From Burkholderia sp. L27(2015) (lineage in GTDB: Bacteria > Pseudomonadota > Gammaproteobacteria > Burkholderiales > Burkholderiaceae): DNA of 64,000 nt. The stretch is from positions 97,303-161,302 of the forward strand of contig NZ_LMUX01000027.1 of the NCBI RefSeq assembly GCF_009765705.1, in the 5' to 3' direction. Position 1 is the stretch's first letter. Each line of letters starts with the position of its first letter. The translations under genes were made by a program, and so were the position numbers. The notes beneath the pieces were generated by a model that worked only from the letters and a program-made list of their open reading frames with translations, searched no databases and was not told where the DNA came from. Positions 44,645 to 54,154 of the stretch are shown in pieces.

Positions 44645-45487
44645 TTAAATCGTCGAGTGCGTGCTGGCGTAATTTACGCCAAGCAGCGGTTTAATATTCA
44701 GATAATGGGCCGCGCCGGCAGCGCTGGGCGGATTCAGAAAAGGGATGCTGCCCAGCAGCGGCGTGCCGTACTGCCGCTCGAGCCGGGTTCGCAAGGTATC
44801 GATATTGGCCTCGCGGTGGAGCATGTGGGGATCGATCTGGTTGGCGATCCAGCCCACCAGCGTCAAGCCGCGCGCGACGATGGCTTCGGCGCTAAGCAAG
44901 GCATGGCTGATGCAGCCCAACCGGATGCCGACCACGAGCACCACCGGCAAGCCCAACGCCACGGTCAGGTCGGCCGTGTCGAGCGTGTCGTCAAGCGGCA
45001 CGCGAAAGCCGCCGACGCCTTCGATCACCACGACATCCGCGCGTGTGCGTACCTCTTCGTAACACGCCACGATGCGTTCGAGTTCGAGTGTGACGCCAGC
45101 CGCGGCAGCAACCAGATGCGGTGCCGCCGGCTCCTCGAACAAGTACGGTGTGGTCATCTCCAGCGGCAACTTTACATTGACGGCGGCCGCGAGCTGTTCG
45201 ACATCGTCGTTGAGCAAGCGGCCACCGTGCCAAACCGCGCCCGATGCAATCGGCTTCATCGCGGCGGTACGCGCTCCCAACGCGCCGAACGCGTGCACCA
45301 ACGCGCTCGATGCCAGCGTCTTGCCGATGCCGGTATCGGTGCCGGTGACGAAGATCGACCGGGGCATCGGCGCTTGATCCGGTAACGAGGCCTGAGGCGA
45401 TACCGAGGCTTGATGCGGCACCGAAACTCGAGGCGATAACGAGGCTTGATCAGGTGTCGAGGCGTGATCAGGTATTAAGGTTTTCAT
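44645..45487 (-). CDS. bioD: Dethiobiotin synthetase
   Basis: A 280-residue frame; the classical enzyme begins with [20 protein letters not shown] (P-loop) near residue 44. Residues 6-41 are six imperfect hexapeptide repeats ([18 protein letters not shown] and similar) coded by an 18-bp tandem repeat, a feature not expected in BioD; an ATG at 45367 would start the normal protein. MKPIASG and [13 protein letters not shown] are conserved. It closes the ureido ring of biotin with CO2 and ATP. The start overlaps the bioF stop by 4 bp. Confidence 0.96.
   Translation of the reverse strand: MKTLIPDHASTPDQASLSPRVSVPHQASVSPQASLPDQAPMPRSIFVTGTDTGIGKTLASSALVHAFGALGARTAAMKPIASGAVWHGGRLLNDDVEQLAAAVNVKLPLEMTTPYLFEEPAAPHLVAAAAGVTLELERIVACYEEVRTRADVVVIEGVGGFRVPLDDTLDTADLTVALGLPVVLVVGIRLGCISHALLSAEAIVARGLTLVGWIANQIDPHMLHREANIDTLRTRLERQYGTPLLGSIPFLNPPSAAGAAHYLNIKPLLGVNYASTHSTI
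45365..45472 (-). repeat. bioD: 18-bp tandem repeat in the 5' end of bioD
   Basis: About six units of 18 bp (consensus on the plus strand aacgaggcttgatcaggt) encode hexapeptides at the BioD N-terminus. Gain or loss keeps the frame. Confidence 0.85.
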
Positions 45488-46665
45488 GCAGCCACCTTGC
45501 TGACCTCGCGCAGCCCCGCTTCGAGCCGGTCGAGATCGGCGTCGGTATGCGCGGCCGATAACGAGATACGCAAGCGCGAACTACCGCGTGGCACGGTCGG
45601 CGGTCGGATGGCCGGCACCCACATGCCGTGCGCGTCGAGCGCTGCGGCGAGCGCGAGCGTAGGCTGGTTCTCGCCGATGATGAGCGGCTGGATCGCGGTG
45701 TGCGAATCGACCGGTTGCCACGGCGTGCGTTTGAGCATGTCGCGCACGCGCGCAATCGACTGTTGCAAGCGCCGCCGCCGCGCGGAACCTTCGCTTGATG
45801 CGATCAGGCGCACGCTCGCGGACACGGCATGGGCGATCGCCGGGGGTGCCGCGGTCGTGAAGATGTAAGGGCGCGCACGTTGCAGCAGCCACTCGATCAC
45901 GGTTTCGTGCGCCACGACAAACGCGCCGGCCACGCCCGCCGCTTTGCCCAGCGTGCCGACGTACACCAGGTAAGGCGAGCGCACTTGCGCGTGCGCCAGG
46001 ATGCCGGCGCCCCCGCCGATCACGCCGAAGCCATGGGCGTCGTCGATCACCAGCCACGCATGATGGCGCTCGGCCAGCGCGAGCAAGCTCGGAATCGGCG
46101 CGAGGTCGCCGTCCATGCTGAACACGCCGTCGCTGACGATCACCTTGGTGGCGCAGGAGCAGGCGTTCAATTGCCGTTCGAGCGTGACTAAATCCAGATG
46201 CGGATAAACCTGCACCGTCGCACGCGAGAGCCGCGCGCCATCGATCAGCGACGCATGGTTCAGCGCGTCCGAAAAAATCATGGCGTCTTTGTCGGCTAGC
46301 GTCGAGAGCACCGCCAGATTCGCCATGTAGCCGGTCGAAAAATACAGCGCGCGCGGTGCATCGCTGAAGCCGCCGGTGAAGGCTGCCAGATCGTCCTCGG
46401 CCTGCGCATGAGGGCGCGAGTGACCGCCCAGCAGGTGAGAACCGCCGCTGCCGGCGCCGTACAACGCGGCGCCTTCGGCCATTGCCGCCACCAGCGCCGG
46501 GTGGGCCGCCAGGCCCAGGTAGTCGTTGCTCGCGAAGCCGATGATGTCGCGCCCGTCGATCTTCATGTGCGCATCGCACGGGGTGTCGGCGATCCGGCGT
46601 TGGCGGGTCAGCCGCTGCGCCTCGATCTCGCGCAACTGTCGTTCCAGTGAGTCCAGCAATTCCAT
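45484..46665 (-). CDS. bioF: 8-amino-7-oxononanoate synthase
   Basis: From the ATG at 46665 (ribosome site aagg) the protein has 393 residues. It is a PLP enzyme of the alpha-oxoamine synthase family: [44 protein letters not shown]-type motif and the PLP lysine in [12 protein letters not shown]. It condenses pimeloyl-ACP/CoA with L-alanine to KAPA, the first ring-pathway step of biotin. It is 16 bp downstream of bioA and overlaps bioD. Confidence 0.97.
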   Translation of the reverse strand: MELLDSLERQLREIEAQRLTRQRRIADTPCDAHMKIDGRDIIGFASNDYLGLAAHPALVAAMAEGAALYGAGSGGSHLLGGHSRPHAQAEDDLAAFTGGFSDAPRALYFSTGYMANLAVLSTLADKDAMIFSDALNHASLIDGARLSRATVQVYPHLDLVTLERQLNACSCATKVIVSDGVFSMDGDLAPIPSLLALAERHHAWLVIDDAHGFGVIGGGAGILAHAQVRSPYLVYVGTLGKAAGVAGAFVVAHETVIEWLLQRARPYIFTTAAPPAIAHAVSASVRLIASSEGSARRRRLQQSIARVRDMLKRTPWQPVDSHTAIQPLIIGENQPTLALAAALDAHGMWVPAIRPPTVPRGSSRLRISLSAAHTDADLDRLEAGLREVSKVAA

Positions 46666-46681
46666 AACAACCAACCTTAAA

Positions 46682-48037
46682 TTATTCGTACGTGTTCAGT
46701 ACATATTCCAGCGTCGCGCGTGTGCGCCAGGCCAGGAGTTCGAGCTCAGTATCGGTCAGCACATACGGCGGCATAAAGTACACGGTGCGCCCGATTGGGC
46801 GAATCATCAATTCGTGACGCAAGCCGGTTTCGAAAAAACGTCGTGCAAAAGCGCCTGCCGCCTGCGCACTGACTTGCTGGCCGAGTTGTACGTCGAAGGC
46901 AAAAATGGTGCCGCTTTGCCGCAGGTGGCGCACCTTGGGGTGGCTCGCGAGCGGCGCCATATGCTTGGCCAGCGTCGCGGACTTCGCACGATTGCTTGCC
47001 AGCACGTCTTCGTTCTTGAACAGGTCCAGCGTGGCTAGCGCGGCGGTGCAGGCGAGCGGGTTGCCCGTGTACGAGTGCGAGTGCAGGAAGCCGCGGGCGA
47101 CCTCGTCGTCGTAGAACGCTTCGTAAATCGAGTCGCGCACGAGCACCACCGACAAGGGCAGGTAACCGCCACTGATGCCCTTGGATAGACACAGCAGATC
47201 GGGCCAAACACCGGCCTGCTCCGACGCGAAAAACGTGCCGGTGCGCCCGCACCCGACCGCGATTTCGTCGGCAATCAGATGCACGCCGTATTGGTCGCAC
47301 AGCGCGCGCAGGCCGCTCAGATACGACGGGTGATACATCGCCATGCCGGCCGCGCATTGCACCAGCGGCTCGACGATGATAGCCGCGAGTTGCTCGTGGC
47401 GCGCTTCGAACAGTGCGCGCACTTCGGTTAGCGCGCGCGCGGCTACGTCCGCGCTGCTTTCGCCGGGCTGCGCGCCGCGCGCATCGGGCGATGCAACCAG
47501 GTGGGCCCGACGCAGCAGCGGGTCATAGGCATCGCGAAATAGCGCGACATCCGTCACCCCAAGCGCGCCTATCGTCTCGCCGTGATAACTATGAGCGAGG
47601 CAGACGAATTCCTGCTTGGCCGTTTTGCCATGATTGCGCCAATAGTGGAAGCTCATTTTCAGCGCGATCTCGACTGCCGACGCGCCATCGCTCGCGTAAA
47701 ACGCGTGGCCGAGTACGCCACCCGTAAGTGCTGCCAGCCGCTCGGAAAGTTCGACTACCGGCTGGTGCGTGCAACCGGCCAGCATCGTGTGTTCGAGCGT
47801 ATCGATTTGGGCTTTGAGCGCGGCGCCGATGACCGGGTTCGCGTGCCCGAACAAGTTGACCCACCAGGAGCTGATCGCGTCCAGATAACGATTGCCGTCG
47901 AAATCGTACAGCCAGGCGCCGGCCCCGCGCGCGATCGCCAGCGGCGGCGTCTGCTCGTGCTGTTTCATTTGCGTGCACGGATGCCAGACCGAGGCAAGGC
48001 TGCGGTCCGCCCACTCTTTGGATTGGTGCTTGTTCAC
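46682..48037 (-). CDS. bioA: Adenosylmethionine-8-amino-7-oxononanoate aminotransferase
   Basis: A 451-residue class III PLP aminotransferase that makes DAPA from KAPA with SAM as amino donor. Typical are [69 protein letters not shown] and the PLP lysine in [15 protein letters not shown]. It uses a GTG start at 48037. It begins 51 bp after the end of liuC, which ties the biotin genes to the liu transcript. Confidence 0.97.
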   Translation of the reverse strand: MNKHQSKEWADRSLASVWHPCTQMKQHEQTPPLAIARGAGAWLYDFDGNRYLDAISSWWVNLFGHANPVIGAALKAQIDTLEHTMLAGCTHQPVVELSERLAALTGGVLGHAFYASDGASAVEIALKMSFHYWRNHGKTAKQEFVCLAHSYHGETIGALGVTDVALFRDAYDPLLRRAHLVASPDARGAQPGESSADVAARALTEVRALFEARHEQLAAIIVEPLVQCAAGMAMYHPSYLSGLRALCDQYGVHLIADEIAVGCGRTGTFFASEQAGVWPDLLCLSKGISGGYLPLSVVLVRDSIYEAFYDDEVARGFLHSHSYTGNPLACTAALATLDLFKNEDVLASNRAKSATLAKHMAPLASHPKVRHLRQSGTIFAFDVQLGQQVSAQAAGAFARRFFETGLRHELMIRPIGRTVYFMPPYVLTDTELELLAWRTRATLEYVLNTYE

Positions 48038-48088
48038 ATCGAATCCTATCTCAAAAAACGGCTATACAAAGCAAAGTGCAAGGCGACA

Positions 48089-48886
48089 TCACGTCGCCAA
48101 CCAATTCGGTTTGCGCTTTTCCAGAAAACTGGCAATACCTTCACGGCCCTCGTCACTGGCACGTATCCGCGCGATGCGATCCGCCGTGTCCCACATCAAC
48201 GCGGTATCGATAGGGCGGTGCGCCAAATCGATCACCAGCCGTTTGCATTCGCTCACTGCGCTCGGGCCGTTGGCGGCCAGCGTGCGAGCGATTTCACCCA
48301 CCGCCGCCTCCAGTACATCGGCCGGCACCACCTGATGCAACATCCCGATCTGCGCGCCGTAGGCCGCGCCAAAGCGCTCGGCCGTCACAAAATACCGGCG
48401 CGCTGCTTGCTCGCCCATGACCCGGATCACATACGGTGCGATCGTCGCGGGCATCAGTCCGAGGCGCGCTTCAGACAGGCAAAACTGCGCGTGATCGGCG
48501 GCGATCGCGATATCGCAAGCCGCCAACAAGCCCATGCCGCCTGCATACGTGTCGCCCTGGACTTGCGCGATAACCGGCTTGGAGCAGCGGTATATCGTGT
48601 TCAGCATCGTCGCCAGCGCGAGCGCATCGGCGCGGTTTTCAGCGTCGGTGTAGCCGGACATGCGCTTCATCCAGTTCAGATCGGCGCCGGCGCAAAACGA
48701 CGGGCCGTTCGCGGCGAGTATCACCACGCGCACTTGACCATTGGCATCGAGTTCGCTGAATACCTGTGTCAACTCGGCAATCGTCATCTCGTCGAACGCG
48801 TTGCGTATCTCCGGGCGGTTCAAGGTGACCTGAGCCACGTGCGGTAGCCGGTCGTCGTGCGTCAGCGTGATCCGTTCGTAACTCAT
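48089..48886 (-). CDS. liuC: Enoyl-CoA hydratase, methylglutaconyl-CoA hydratase
   Basis: A 265-residue crotonase-fold hydratase. Motifs are VTLNRPEIRNAFDEMTIAEL, GPSFCAGADLNWMKRMSGY and GDTYAGGMGLLAACDIAIA, with LSEARLGLMPATIAPYVI. In the liu pathway it hydrates 3-methylglutaconyl-CoA to HMG-CoA. A terminator lies upstream (49039-49071), so liuC starts a new transcript that continues into bioA-bioF-bioD-bioB-liuD. Confidence 0.94.
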   Translation of the reverse strand: MSYERITLTHDDRLPHVAQVTLNRPEIRNAFDEMTIAELTQVFSELDANGQVRVVILAANGPSFCAGADLNWMKRMSGYTDAENRADALALATMLNTIYRCSKPVIAQVQGDTYAGGMGLLAACDIAIAADHAQFCLSEARLGLMPATIAPYVIRVMGEQAARRYFVTAERFGAAYGAQIGMLHQVVPADVLEAAVGEIARTLAANGPSAVSECKRLVIDLAHRPIDTALMWDTADRIARIRASDEGREGIASFLEKRKPNWLAT

Positions 48887-49280
48887 GGTGTGTCTTGCTC
48901 CTTATGTTGGCACTGAGTGTGTTGCAGATCAGACTTGAACATCCAACATCTGCAGCCAGCCCCAGCATCCAGCTTCGGCACTGTGCGTCAGCATGACGCC
49001 CTTGCGGGCGGAAATGCGTGGCCAAATGATCGATTATCTTAAAAAAGACGGACTTGCGGGCGATCCGTCTCCTCGTTTACCCGCTGCCACTCGCGGGTCG
49101 AGCGGTGCGGCGCGCGCTCGTTTCGGTTACTGCGCGCTTCATTCGCGTAAAACGCAATAAAAACCCGTTACTTTGCGCAAAGAGGGCTCTGGGCAAACCG
49201 GCCTGTCCGCGACGCACTAGCGGCACACTCGCGACGCAAGCGCGGCCTGCCCGCTCCGCCTGCCCCCCGCCTGTCCCCGT
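48887..49280. other. 394-bp gap between liuB and liuC
   Basis: No gene is found. It contains the strong liuB terminator and, nearer to liuC, the probable promoter of the liuC-bio-liuD transcript, which I could not pinpoint. Confidence 0.6.
49039..49071 (-). terminator. Strong rho-independent terminator after liuB
   Basis: On the minus strand the perfect stem agacgga/tccgtct with an 11-nt loop is followed by six T residues, about 210 bp after the liuB stop. It separates the liuR-liuB genes from the liuC-bio-liuD genes. Confidence 0.9.
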
Positions 49281-50888
49281 TTACATGCGGAATAGGCCAA
49301 AACGCGTTTCCGCGATCGGCGCATTCAACGCCGCCGATAAGCCCAGACCCAGCACATTGCGGGTTTCGGCCGGGTCGATCACGCCATCGTCCCACAGCCG
49401 CGCGCTGGCGTAATACGGATGCCCTTGCGCTTCGTACTGGTCGCGGATCGGCGCCTTGAACGCCTCTTCCTGCTCGGCGCTCCAACTTTGCCCTTTCGCT
49501 TCCAAACCGTCGCGCCGTACGGTCGCCAGCACCGAAGCCGCCTGTTCTCCGCCCATCACCGAGATGCGCGCGTTCGGCCACATCCACAGGAAACGTGGCG
49601 AATACGCGCGCCCGCACATGCCATAGTTGCCCGCGCCGAACGAGCCGCCGATGATCACCGTGAACTTCGGTACCTTGGCAGTCGCCACGGCGGTCACCAT
49701 CTTGGCGCCGTTGCGCGCGATGCCCTCGTTCTCGTATTTACGCCCGACCATGAAGCCGGTGATGTTTTGCAAGAAAATCAGCGGGATCTTGCGTTGGCAG
49801 CATAGCTCGATGAAGTGCGCACCCTTGAGCGCAGATTCGGAAAACAGGATGCCGTTGTTCGCGATAATGCCGACCGGATAACCCCACAGATGCGCAAAGC
49901 CGCACACCAGTGTCGTGCCGTAACGCGCCTTGAATTCATCGAATGCAGAATCGTCGACGAGCCGGGCGATGATCTCGCGGATATCGAAGGGCTTGCGCGT
50001 ATCGACCGGAATCACGCCGTAGACGCTTCTCGGGTCGAAGCGCGGCGGCAGCGGTTCGCGCACTTGCAGCGTGGTCGGCTTGGTGCGGTTAAGGTTGGCG
50101 ACGATACTGCGAGCAATTTTGAGCGCATGAGCGTCGTTCTGCGCGAGGTGATCGACCACGCCCGACAAGCGAGTATGAACGTCGCCGCCGCCCAGATCTT
50201 CCGCGGTCACCACTTCGCCGGTCGCGGCTTTCACGAGCGGCGGGCCGCCCAGGAAAATCGTGCCCTGGTCCTTGACGATGATGGACTCGTCGCTCATCGC
50301 GGGGACATAGGCGCCGCCCGCCGTGCAGGAACCCATCACCACCGCAATTTGCGGGATGCCTTCAGCCGATAGATTGGCCTGGTTGAAAAAGATCCGGCCG
50401 AAGTGATCGCGGTCGGGGAACACCTCGTCCTGATTGGGCAGGTTGGCGCCGCCTGAGTCCACGAGATAGACGCAGGGCAGGCAGTTTTCGGCGGCGATTT
50501 CCTGCGCGCGTACGTGCTTTTTGACGGTAATCGGGTAATACGTGCCGCCCTTGACGGTAGCGTCGTTGCAGACGATCACGCATTCCTGGCCGGAGATCCG
50601 TCCGATGCCGGTGATGATGCCGGCGCCGGGCGCATCGTCGTTGTACATGCCGTAGGCCGCCAACTGGGAAAACTCCAGGAAGGGCGTGCCCGGATCGATC
50701 AACTGCGCGACACGTTCGCGCGGCAGCAGCTTGCCGCGTCCCAGGTGCTTCTGGCGCGCGGCTTCGCCGCCGCCGGCCGACAGCGTGGCGACTCGCTGGT
50801 ACAGGTCGTCGACCAAGGCCTGCATGGCCGTGGTGTTGGTGTGAAAATCGTCGGAGCGAACGTTGAGCTGCGTTTCTAGTATCGGCAT
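49281..50888 (-). CDS. liuB: Methylcrotonyl-CoA carboxylase, carboxyltransferase beta subunit
   Basis: A 535-residue carboxyltransferase. The pattern matches MCC-beta: [83 protein letters not shown]-type segment and [21 protein letters not shown]. It transfers CO2 from biotin to 3-methylcrotonyl-CoA. It pairs with LiuD, which is separated from it here by liuC and four bio genes. It is the last gene before the terminator. Confidence 0.95.
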   Translation of the reverse strand: MPILETQLNVRSDDFHTNTTAMQALVDDLYQRVATLSAGGGEAARQKHLGRGKLLPRERVAQLIDPGTPFLEFSQLAAYGMYNDDAPGAGIITGIGRISGQECVIVCNDATVKGGTYYPITVKKHVRAQEIAAENCLPCVYLVDSGGANLPNQDEVFPDRDHFGRIFFNQANLSAEGIPQIAVVMGSCTAGGAYVPAMSDESIIVKDQGTIFLGGPPLVKAATGEVVTAEDLGGGDVHTRLSGVVDHLAQNDAHALKIARSIVANLNRTKPTTLQVREPLPPRFDPRSVYGVIPVDTRKPFDIREIIARLVDDSAFDEFKARYGTTLVCGFAHLWGYPVGIIANNGILFSESALKGAHFIELCCQRKIPLIFLQNITGFMVGRKYENEGIARNGAKMVTAVATAKVPKFTVIIGGSFGAGNYGMCGRAYSPRFLWMWPNARISVMGGEQAASVLATVRRDGLEAKGQSWSAEQEEAFKAPIRDQYEAQGHPYYASARLWDDGVIDPAETRNVLGLGLSAALNAPIAETRFGLFRM

Positions 50889-50990
50889 AAGAGTCTTAGC
50901 AAAAATTCCCGCTTAATGTGCAGTTCGGCGCGGTTCGGGCACCGTCAAGATGCGCCGCAACGTTGGCGCACACCGGGAGCGAACAGAGAT

Positions 50991-51419
50991 TCACGTCAGA
51001 AGATCGCCATCGACGTAGCGCCACTGGTCGCCAGTGCGCTCGAAGCGGCTTACTTCATGCAGGCGGTGCGCGCGACCGCCTATTTTGTAGCGCGCGATAA
51101 ATTCGACCTCCGCATGCGTGGCATCGAGCTGCGCACTGCGCTTTACGCTCAGGCCAAGCCAATGGGTTTTCTGGCCGGCGTCGACGCCGGCCTCCAGGTC
51201 GACCGGGCAGGTGTCGGGATGCCAGGTCTGGCGCAAGTACGTATGAGCCTGCAGCACATAGGCGGTATAGCGCGAGCGCATCAGCTCGCTAGCGTCGTGC
51301 GCGGGGAGCTGCCCATCGATGAGCCGGCCGCAACATTGATCGTAAGACGCACCCACTGGCTGACCGCCGCAAGGGCAGGTGGCGGATGCGCTTTCGAGCC
51401 GCGCCTGCGCCGTTACCAC
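50991..51419 (-). CDS. ychJ: YchJ (UPF0225) family protein with SEC-C type zinc motif
   Basis: From a GTG at 51419 that overlaps the SDR stop by 7 bp the protein has 142 residues. CPCGGQPVGASYDQCCGRLI is a zinc-binding cysteine motif, and ASELMRSRYTAYVLQAHTYL with QTWHPDT is diagnostic of the YchJ family. The role of the family is unknown. The translational overlap with the SDR gene suggests coupled expression. Confidence 0.9.
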   Translation of the reverse strand: MVTAQARLESASATCPCGGQPVGASYDQCCGRLIDGQLPAHDASELMRSRYTAYVLQAHTYLRQTWHPDTCPVDLEAGVDAGQKTHWLGLSVKRSAQLDATHAEVEFIARYKIGGRAHRLHEVSRFERTGDQWRYVDGDLLT

Positions 51420-52081
51420 GGCAACACCTGACCGTCGTATCGTTTGAACGCGCCATTGTCCTCGCGGGTCGCTGCGGCGATTACCTGTCGCATGCCGCTT
51501 ACGCTGTCTTCGATCGCCAGCGCCCCACCCTCGCCGCCCATATCGGTGCGTACCCAGCCTGGGTGTAGGGTAAGGCAGGTCGCGGTTTTCGCTTCCAGCG
51601 CGGCGCAACCCAGCACGGCGTTCAATGCGGCCTTGCTGGCGCGATACAACCACCCCGTGGTGCCGGTGGCACTGCCGATACTGGCCATCACGCTGGAGAG
51701 CACCACCAGCTTGCCGGATGCCGCTTCGACCAGCGGCAGCAGGATCGGAATCATCTGCATCGGCGCGCGCACGTTGGTATGCATGACGGTGTCGAAATCG
51801 CGATCACTCACGACCTCGACACCCTCGGTTCGCGGACCGAACACCCCTGACACCAACAGCGCGAGGTCCAGCGTTTCGCCGTCCAGTTGCCAGGCAAGCC
51901 CCGCGATCTGCTCGGCTTGCGTGACATCGAGAAAGAAGCTTTGCGCGCCCAACGCTTCCACGGCCTTGGCGGCTGCGTCATCACGTACGGTTGCCAGCAC
52001 ACGCCAGCCGGCCGCGCTGTACTGCCGCACAAATTCGAGACCGAGGCCGCGCGATGCGCCGACTACTAAAACAGATTTCAT
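51413..52081 (-). CDS. Short-chain dehydrogenase/reductase
   Basis: A 222-residue Rossmann-fold protein. The cofactor-binding GASRGLGLEFVRQ is intact, as is VVLSSVMASIG, with the YxxxK catalytic pair in LYRASKAALNAVLG. It is shorter than most SDR, matching small NAD(P)-binding carbonyl-reductase-like members. Its substrate is not known. It lies 34 bp downstream of the acetyl-CoA acetyltransferase and overlaps ychJ. Confidence 0.9.
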   Translation of the reverse strand: MKSVLVVGASRGLGLEFVRQYSAAGWRVLATVRDDAAAKAVEALGAQSFFLDVTQAEQIAGLAWQLDGETLDLALLVSGVFGPRTEGVEVVSDRDFDTVMHTNVRAPMQMIPILLPLVEAASGKLVVLSSVMASIGSATGTTGWLYRASKAALNAVLGCAALEAKTATCLTLHPGWVRTDMGGEGGALAIEDSVSGMRQVIAAATREDNGAFKRYDGQVLPW

Positions 52082-52115
52082 GAAAGCAGGTCTTGTCTTA
52101 AGGTTAGGGTTTGCT

Positions 52116-53303
52116 TTAGAACAATTCCAGCGCCATCGCGGTGGCTTCGCCGCCGCCTATGCACAGGCTCGCGACGCCGCGCCGCGCGCCTTGTTTGCGC
52201 AGCGCGCCCAGCAAGGTCACCAGAATCCGCGCGCCGGACGCACCGATCGGATGGCCTAATGCGCAGGCACCGCCGTGGATGTTGACCTTTTCGTGCGGCA
52301 GCTTGTGCTCGTGCATGGCCGCCATCGCAACCACCGCGAATGCTTCGTTGATTTCGAACAAATCCACCTGCTCGGCGCGCCAGCCGGTCTTGTCGAACAG
52401 CTTGCGCAGCGCGCCTACCGGCGCGGTGGTGAATAAATTCGGTTCCTGCGCGAAGCTCGCATGCCCCACCACGCGCGCGAGCGGGTTGAGCCCCAACTGC
52501 TCGGCTTTCGATGCCCGCATCATGACGAGCGCCGCGGCACCGTCGGAAATCGACGACGAGTTGGCGGCCGTCACGGTGCCATCCTTGGCGAACGCGGGTT
52601 TGAGCTGCGTAATCTTTTCCGGGTTGGCGTTGGCGGGTTGTTCGTCGTGCTTCACGATCACGTCGCCTTTCTTGCCGCTCACGGTCACCGGTGCAATTTC
52701 CCAGTCGAACGAACCGTCCTCATTGGCGAGCTTGGCGCGACGCAGCGATTCGATCGCGTACGCATCCTGCGCGGCGCGACTGAATTGATACTGACCCGCG
52801 CAAGCCTCGGCGAACACGCCCATCAAGCGGCCTTTTTCGTACGCGTCTTCGAGGCCGTCGAGAAACATGTGATCGAGCACCTGGCCGTGGCCCATGCGCA
52901 TGCCGCTGCGCGCCTTGGGCAGCAGGTAAGGAGCGTTGGTCATGCTTTCCATGCCGCCGGCGATCACCACGTCCACCGAGCCCGCGGCCAGCATGTCGTG
53001 GGCGAACATCGCCGCGCGCATGCCTGAGCCGCACATTTTATTGACGGTGGTGGCGCCGGTCGCCAGCGGCAGGCCCGCGCCCAGCGTAGCCTGGCGTGCC
53101 GGCGCTTGGCCCTGGCCCGCGGGCAGCACGCAGCCGAACACCACTTCATCGATCTGCGCCGGTTGCAAGCCGGCACGTTCGAGCGCGGCGCGTATCGCAA
53201 CGGCGCCGAGCTGGGGCGCAGTCACGGACGCGAAGTCGCCCTGAAAGCCGCCAATCGGCGTGCGGGCGGCGGCAGTAATCACAATGGGATCGTGCTGGGT
53301 CAT
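52116..53303 (-). CDS. Acetyl-CoA acetyltransferase (thiolase)
   Basis: From the ATG at 53303 (ribosome site aggagac) the protein has 395 residues. Nucleophilic Cys is in VNKMCGSGMRAAM (~residue 87), and the second Cys and His are in GGACALGHPIGASGARI and CIGGGEATAMALE. It interconverts acetoacetyl-CoA and acetyl-CoA. In this cluster it can finish the acetoacetate branch of leucine breakdown, although no CoA-transferase for acetoacetate is in the window. Confidence 0.95.
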   Translation of the reverse strand: MTQHDPIVITAAARTPIGGFQGDFASVTAPQLGAVAIRAALERAGLQPAQIDEVVFGCVLPAGQGQAPARQATLGAGLPLATGATTVNKMCGSGMRAAMFAHDMLAAGSVDVVIAGGMESMTNAPYLLPKARSGMRMGHGQVLDHMFLDGLEDAYEKGRLMGVFAEACAGQYQFSRAAQDAYAIESLRRAKLANEDGSFDWEIAPVTVSGKKGDVIVKHDEQPANANPEKITQLKPAFAKDGTVTAANSSSISDGAAALVMMRASKAEQLGLNPLARVVGHASFAQEPNLFTTAPVGALRKLFDKTGWRAEQVDLFEINEAFAVVAMAAMHEHKLPHEKVNIHGGACALGHPIGASGARILVTLLGALRKQGARRGVASLCIGGGEATAMALELF

Positions 53304-53372
53304 GTTGGTCTCCTTGCGCAATCAGCGTGGGCTATGCGGTTGTCGATAGCGGCTGCTGCAAATAACAATGGG

Positions 53373-54152
53373 TTAGTCCGCCTGGCGTGATTCGCCGGCG
53401 TTGTATTGGTCTTGCCGATGATGGTGGTCGCCACCGCGCTTGCCCAGGTTGTCGATACAGACGGCATAGGTCGTATCGAGTGCGGCAGCTTCGCTGACCG
53501 TCATACCGAGGTCGCGGATCTTGCCGTCGTGTATGCCGTAGGCCCACGCATGCACGGTCACGTCCTGCTGGCGCGCCCACGCGTCTTGCACGATGGTGGT
53601 ACGGCATACATTGACAGCTTGCTCGACGGCGTTGAACTCGACCAGGCGGCGATGGCGTACTTCGCCCATCGGCCAGTTCTCGAGCAGAGCCGCATGCTTT
53701 TCGTGGACGTCGTGAACGTGGCGCAACCAGTTGTCGGCCAGACCGACACGGTGGCCGAACAACGAAGCGCCCACGCCCGAACAGCCATAGTGGCCCACCA
53801 CCATGATGTGTTTGACCTTGAGCACATCGACGGCGAACTGTATGACCGACAAGCAGTTCAGGTCGGTATGAACGACCACGTTGGCGATATTGCGATGCAC
53901 GAACACTTCGCCCGGCGGCAGTCCGATAATCTGGTTCGCCGGCACGCGGGAGTCGGAGCAGCCGATCCATAAGAACTCGGGGGTTTGCTGCGCCACCAGC
54001 CGAGAAAAATAATCGGGATCGACGGAGAGCTTGCGCGTGACCCACGCTTCATTATTGCGGAACAGATGTTCGAGCGAATAATGCTGATGGGGGGCGGCCG
54101 ATGTCTCTGGATTCGCCGATGGAGTCGATGCTGAGATGTCTTTGTCGGTCAT
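53373..54152 (-). CDS. can: Beta-class carbonic anhydrase
   Basis: A 259-residue carbonic anhydrase. Zinc ligands are C65 in WIGCSDSR (with Asp67 and Arg69) and His/Cys in VVGHYGCSGVGASLFG. The C-terminal ~25 residues are His/Gln/Asp-rich. It interconverts CO2 and bicarbonate; bicarbonate is the substrate of MCC (LiuB-LiuD) and of BioD indirectly via CO2. The start codon lies two bases from the aceK stop, so translation is coupled. Confidence 0.96.
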   Translation of the reverse strand: MTDKDISASTPSANPETSAAPHQHYSLEHLFRNNEAWVTRKLSVDPDYFSRLVAQQTPEFLWIGCSDSRVPANQIIGLPPGEVFVHRNIANVVVHTDLNCLSVIQFAVDVLKVKHIMVVGHYGCSGVGASLFGHRVGLADNWLRHVHDVHEKHAALLENWPMGEVRHRRLVEFNAVEQAVNVCRTTIVQDAWARQQDVTVHAWAYGIHDGKIRDLGMTVSEAAALDTTYAVCIDNLGKRGGDHHHRQDQYNAGESRQAD

Positions 54153-54154
54153 GA

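Noticed and set aside
47582-48847. Long plus-strand frame across bioA and liuC
   Set aside because: It overlaps two certain genes on the other strand and shows no domain.
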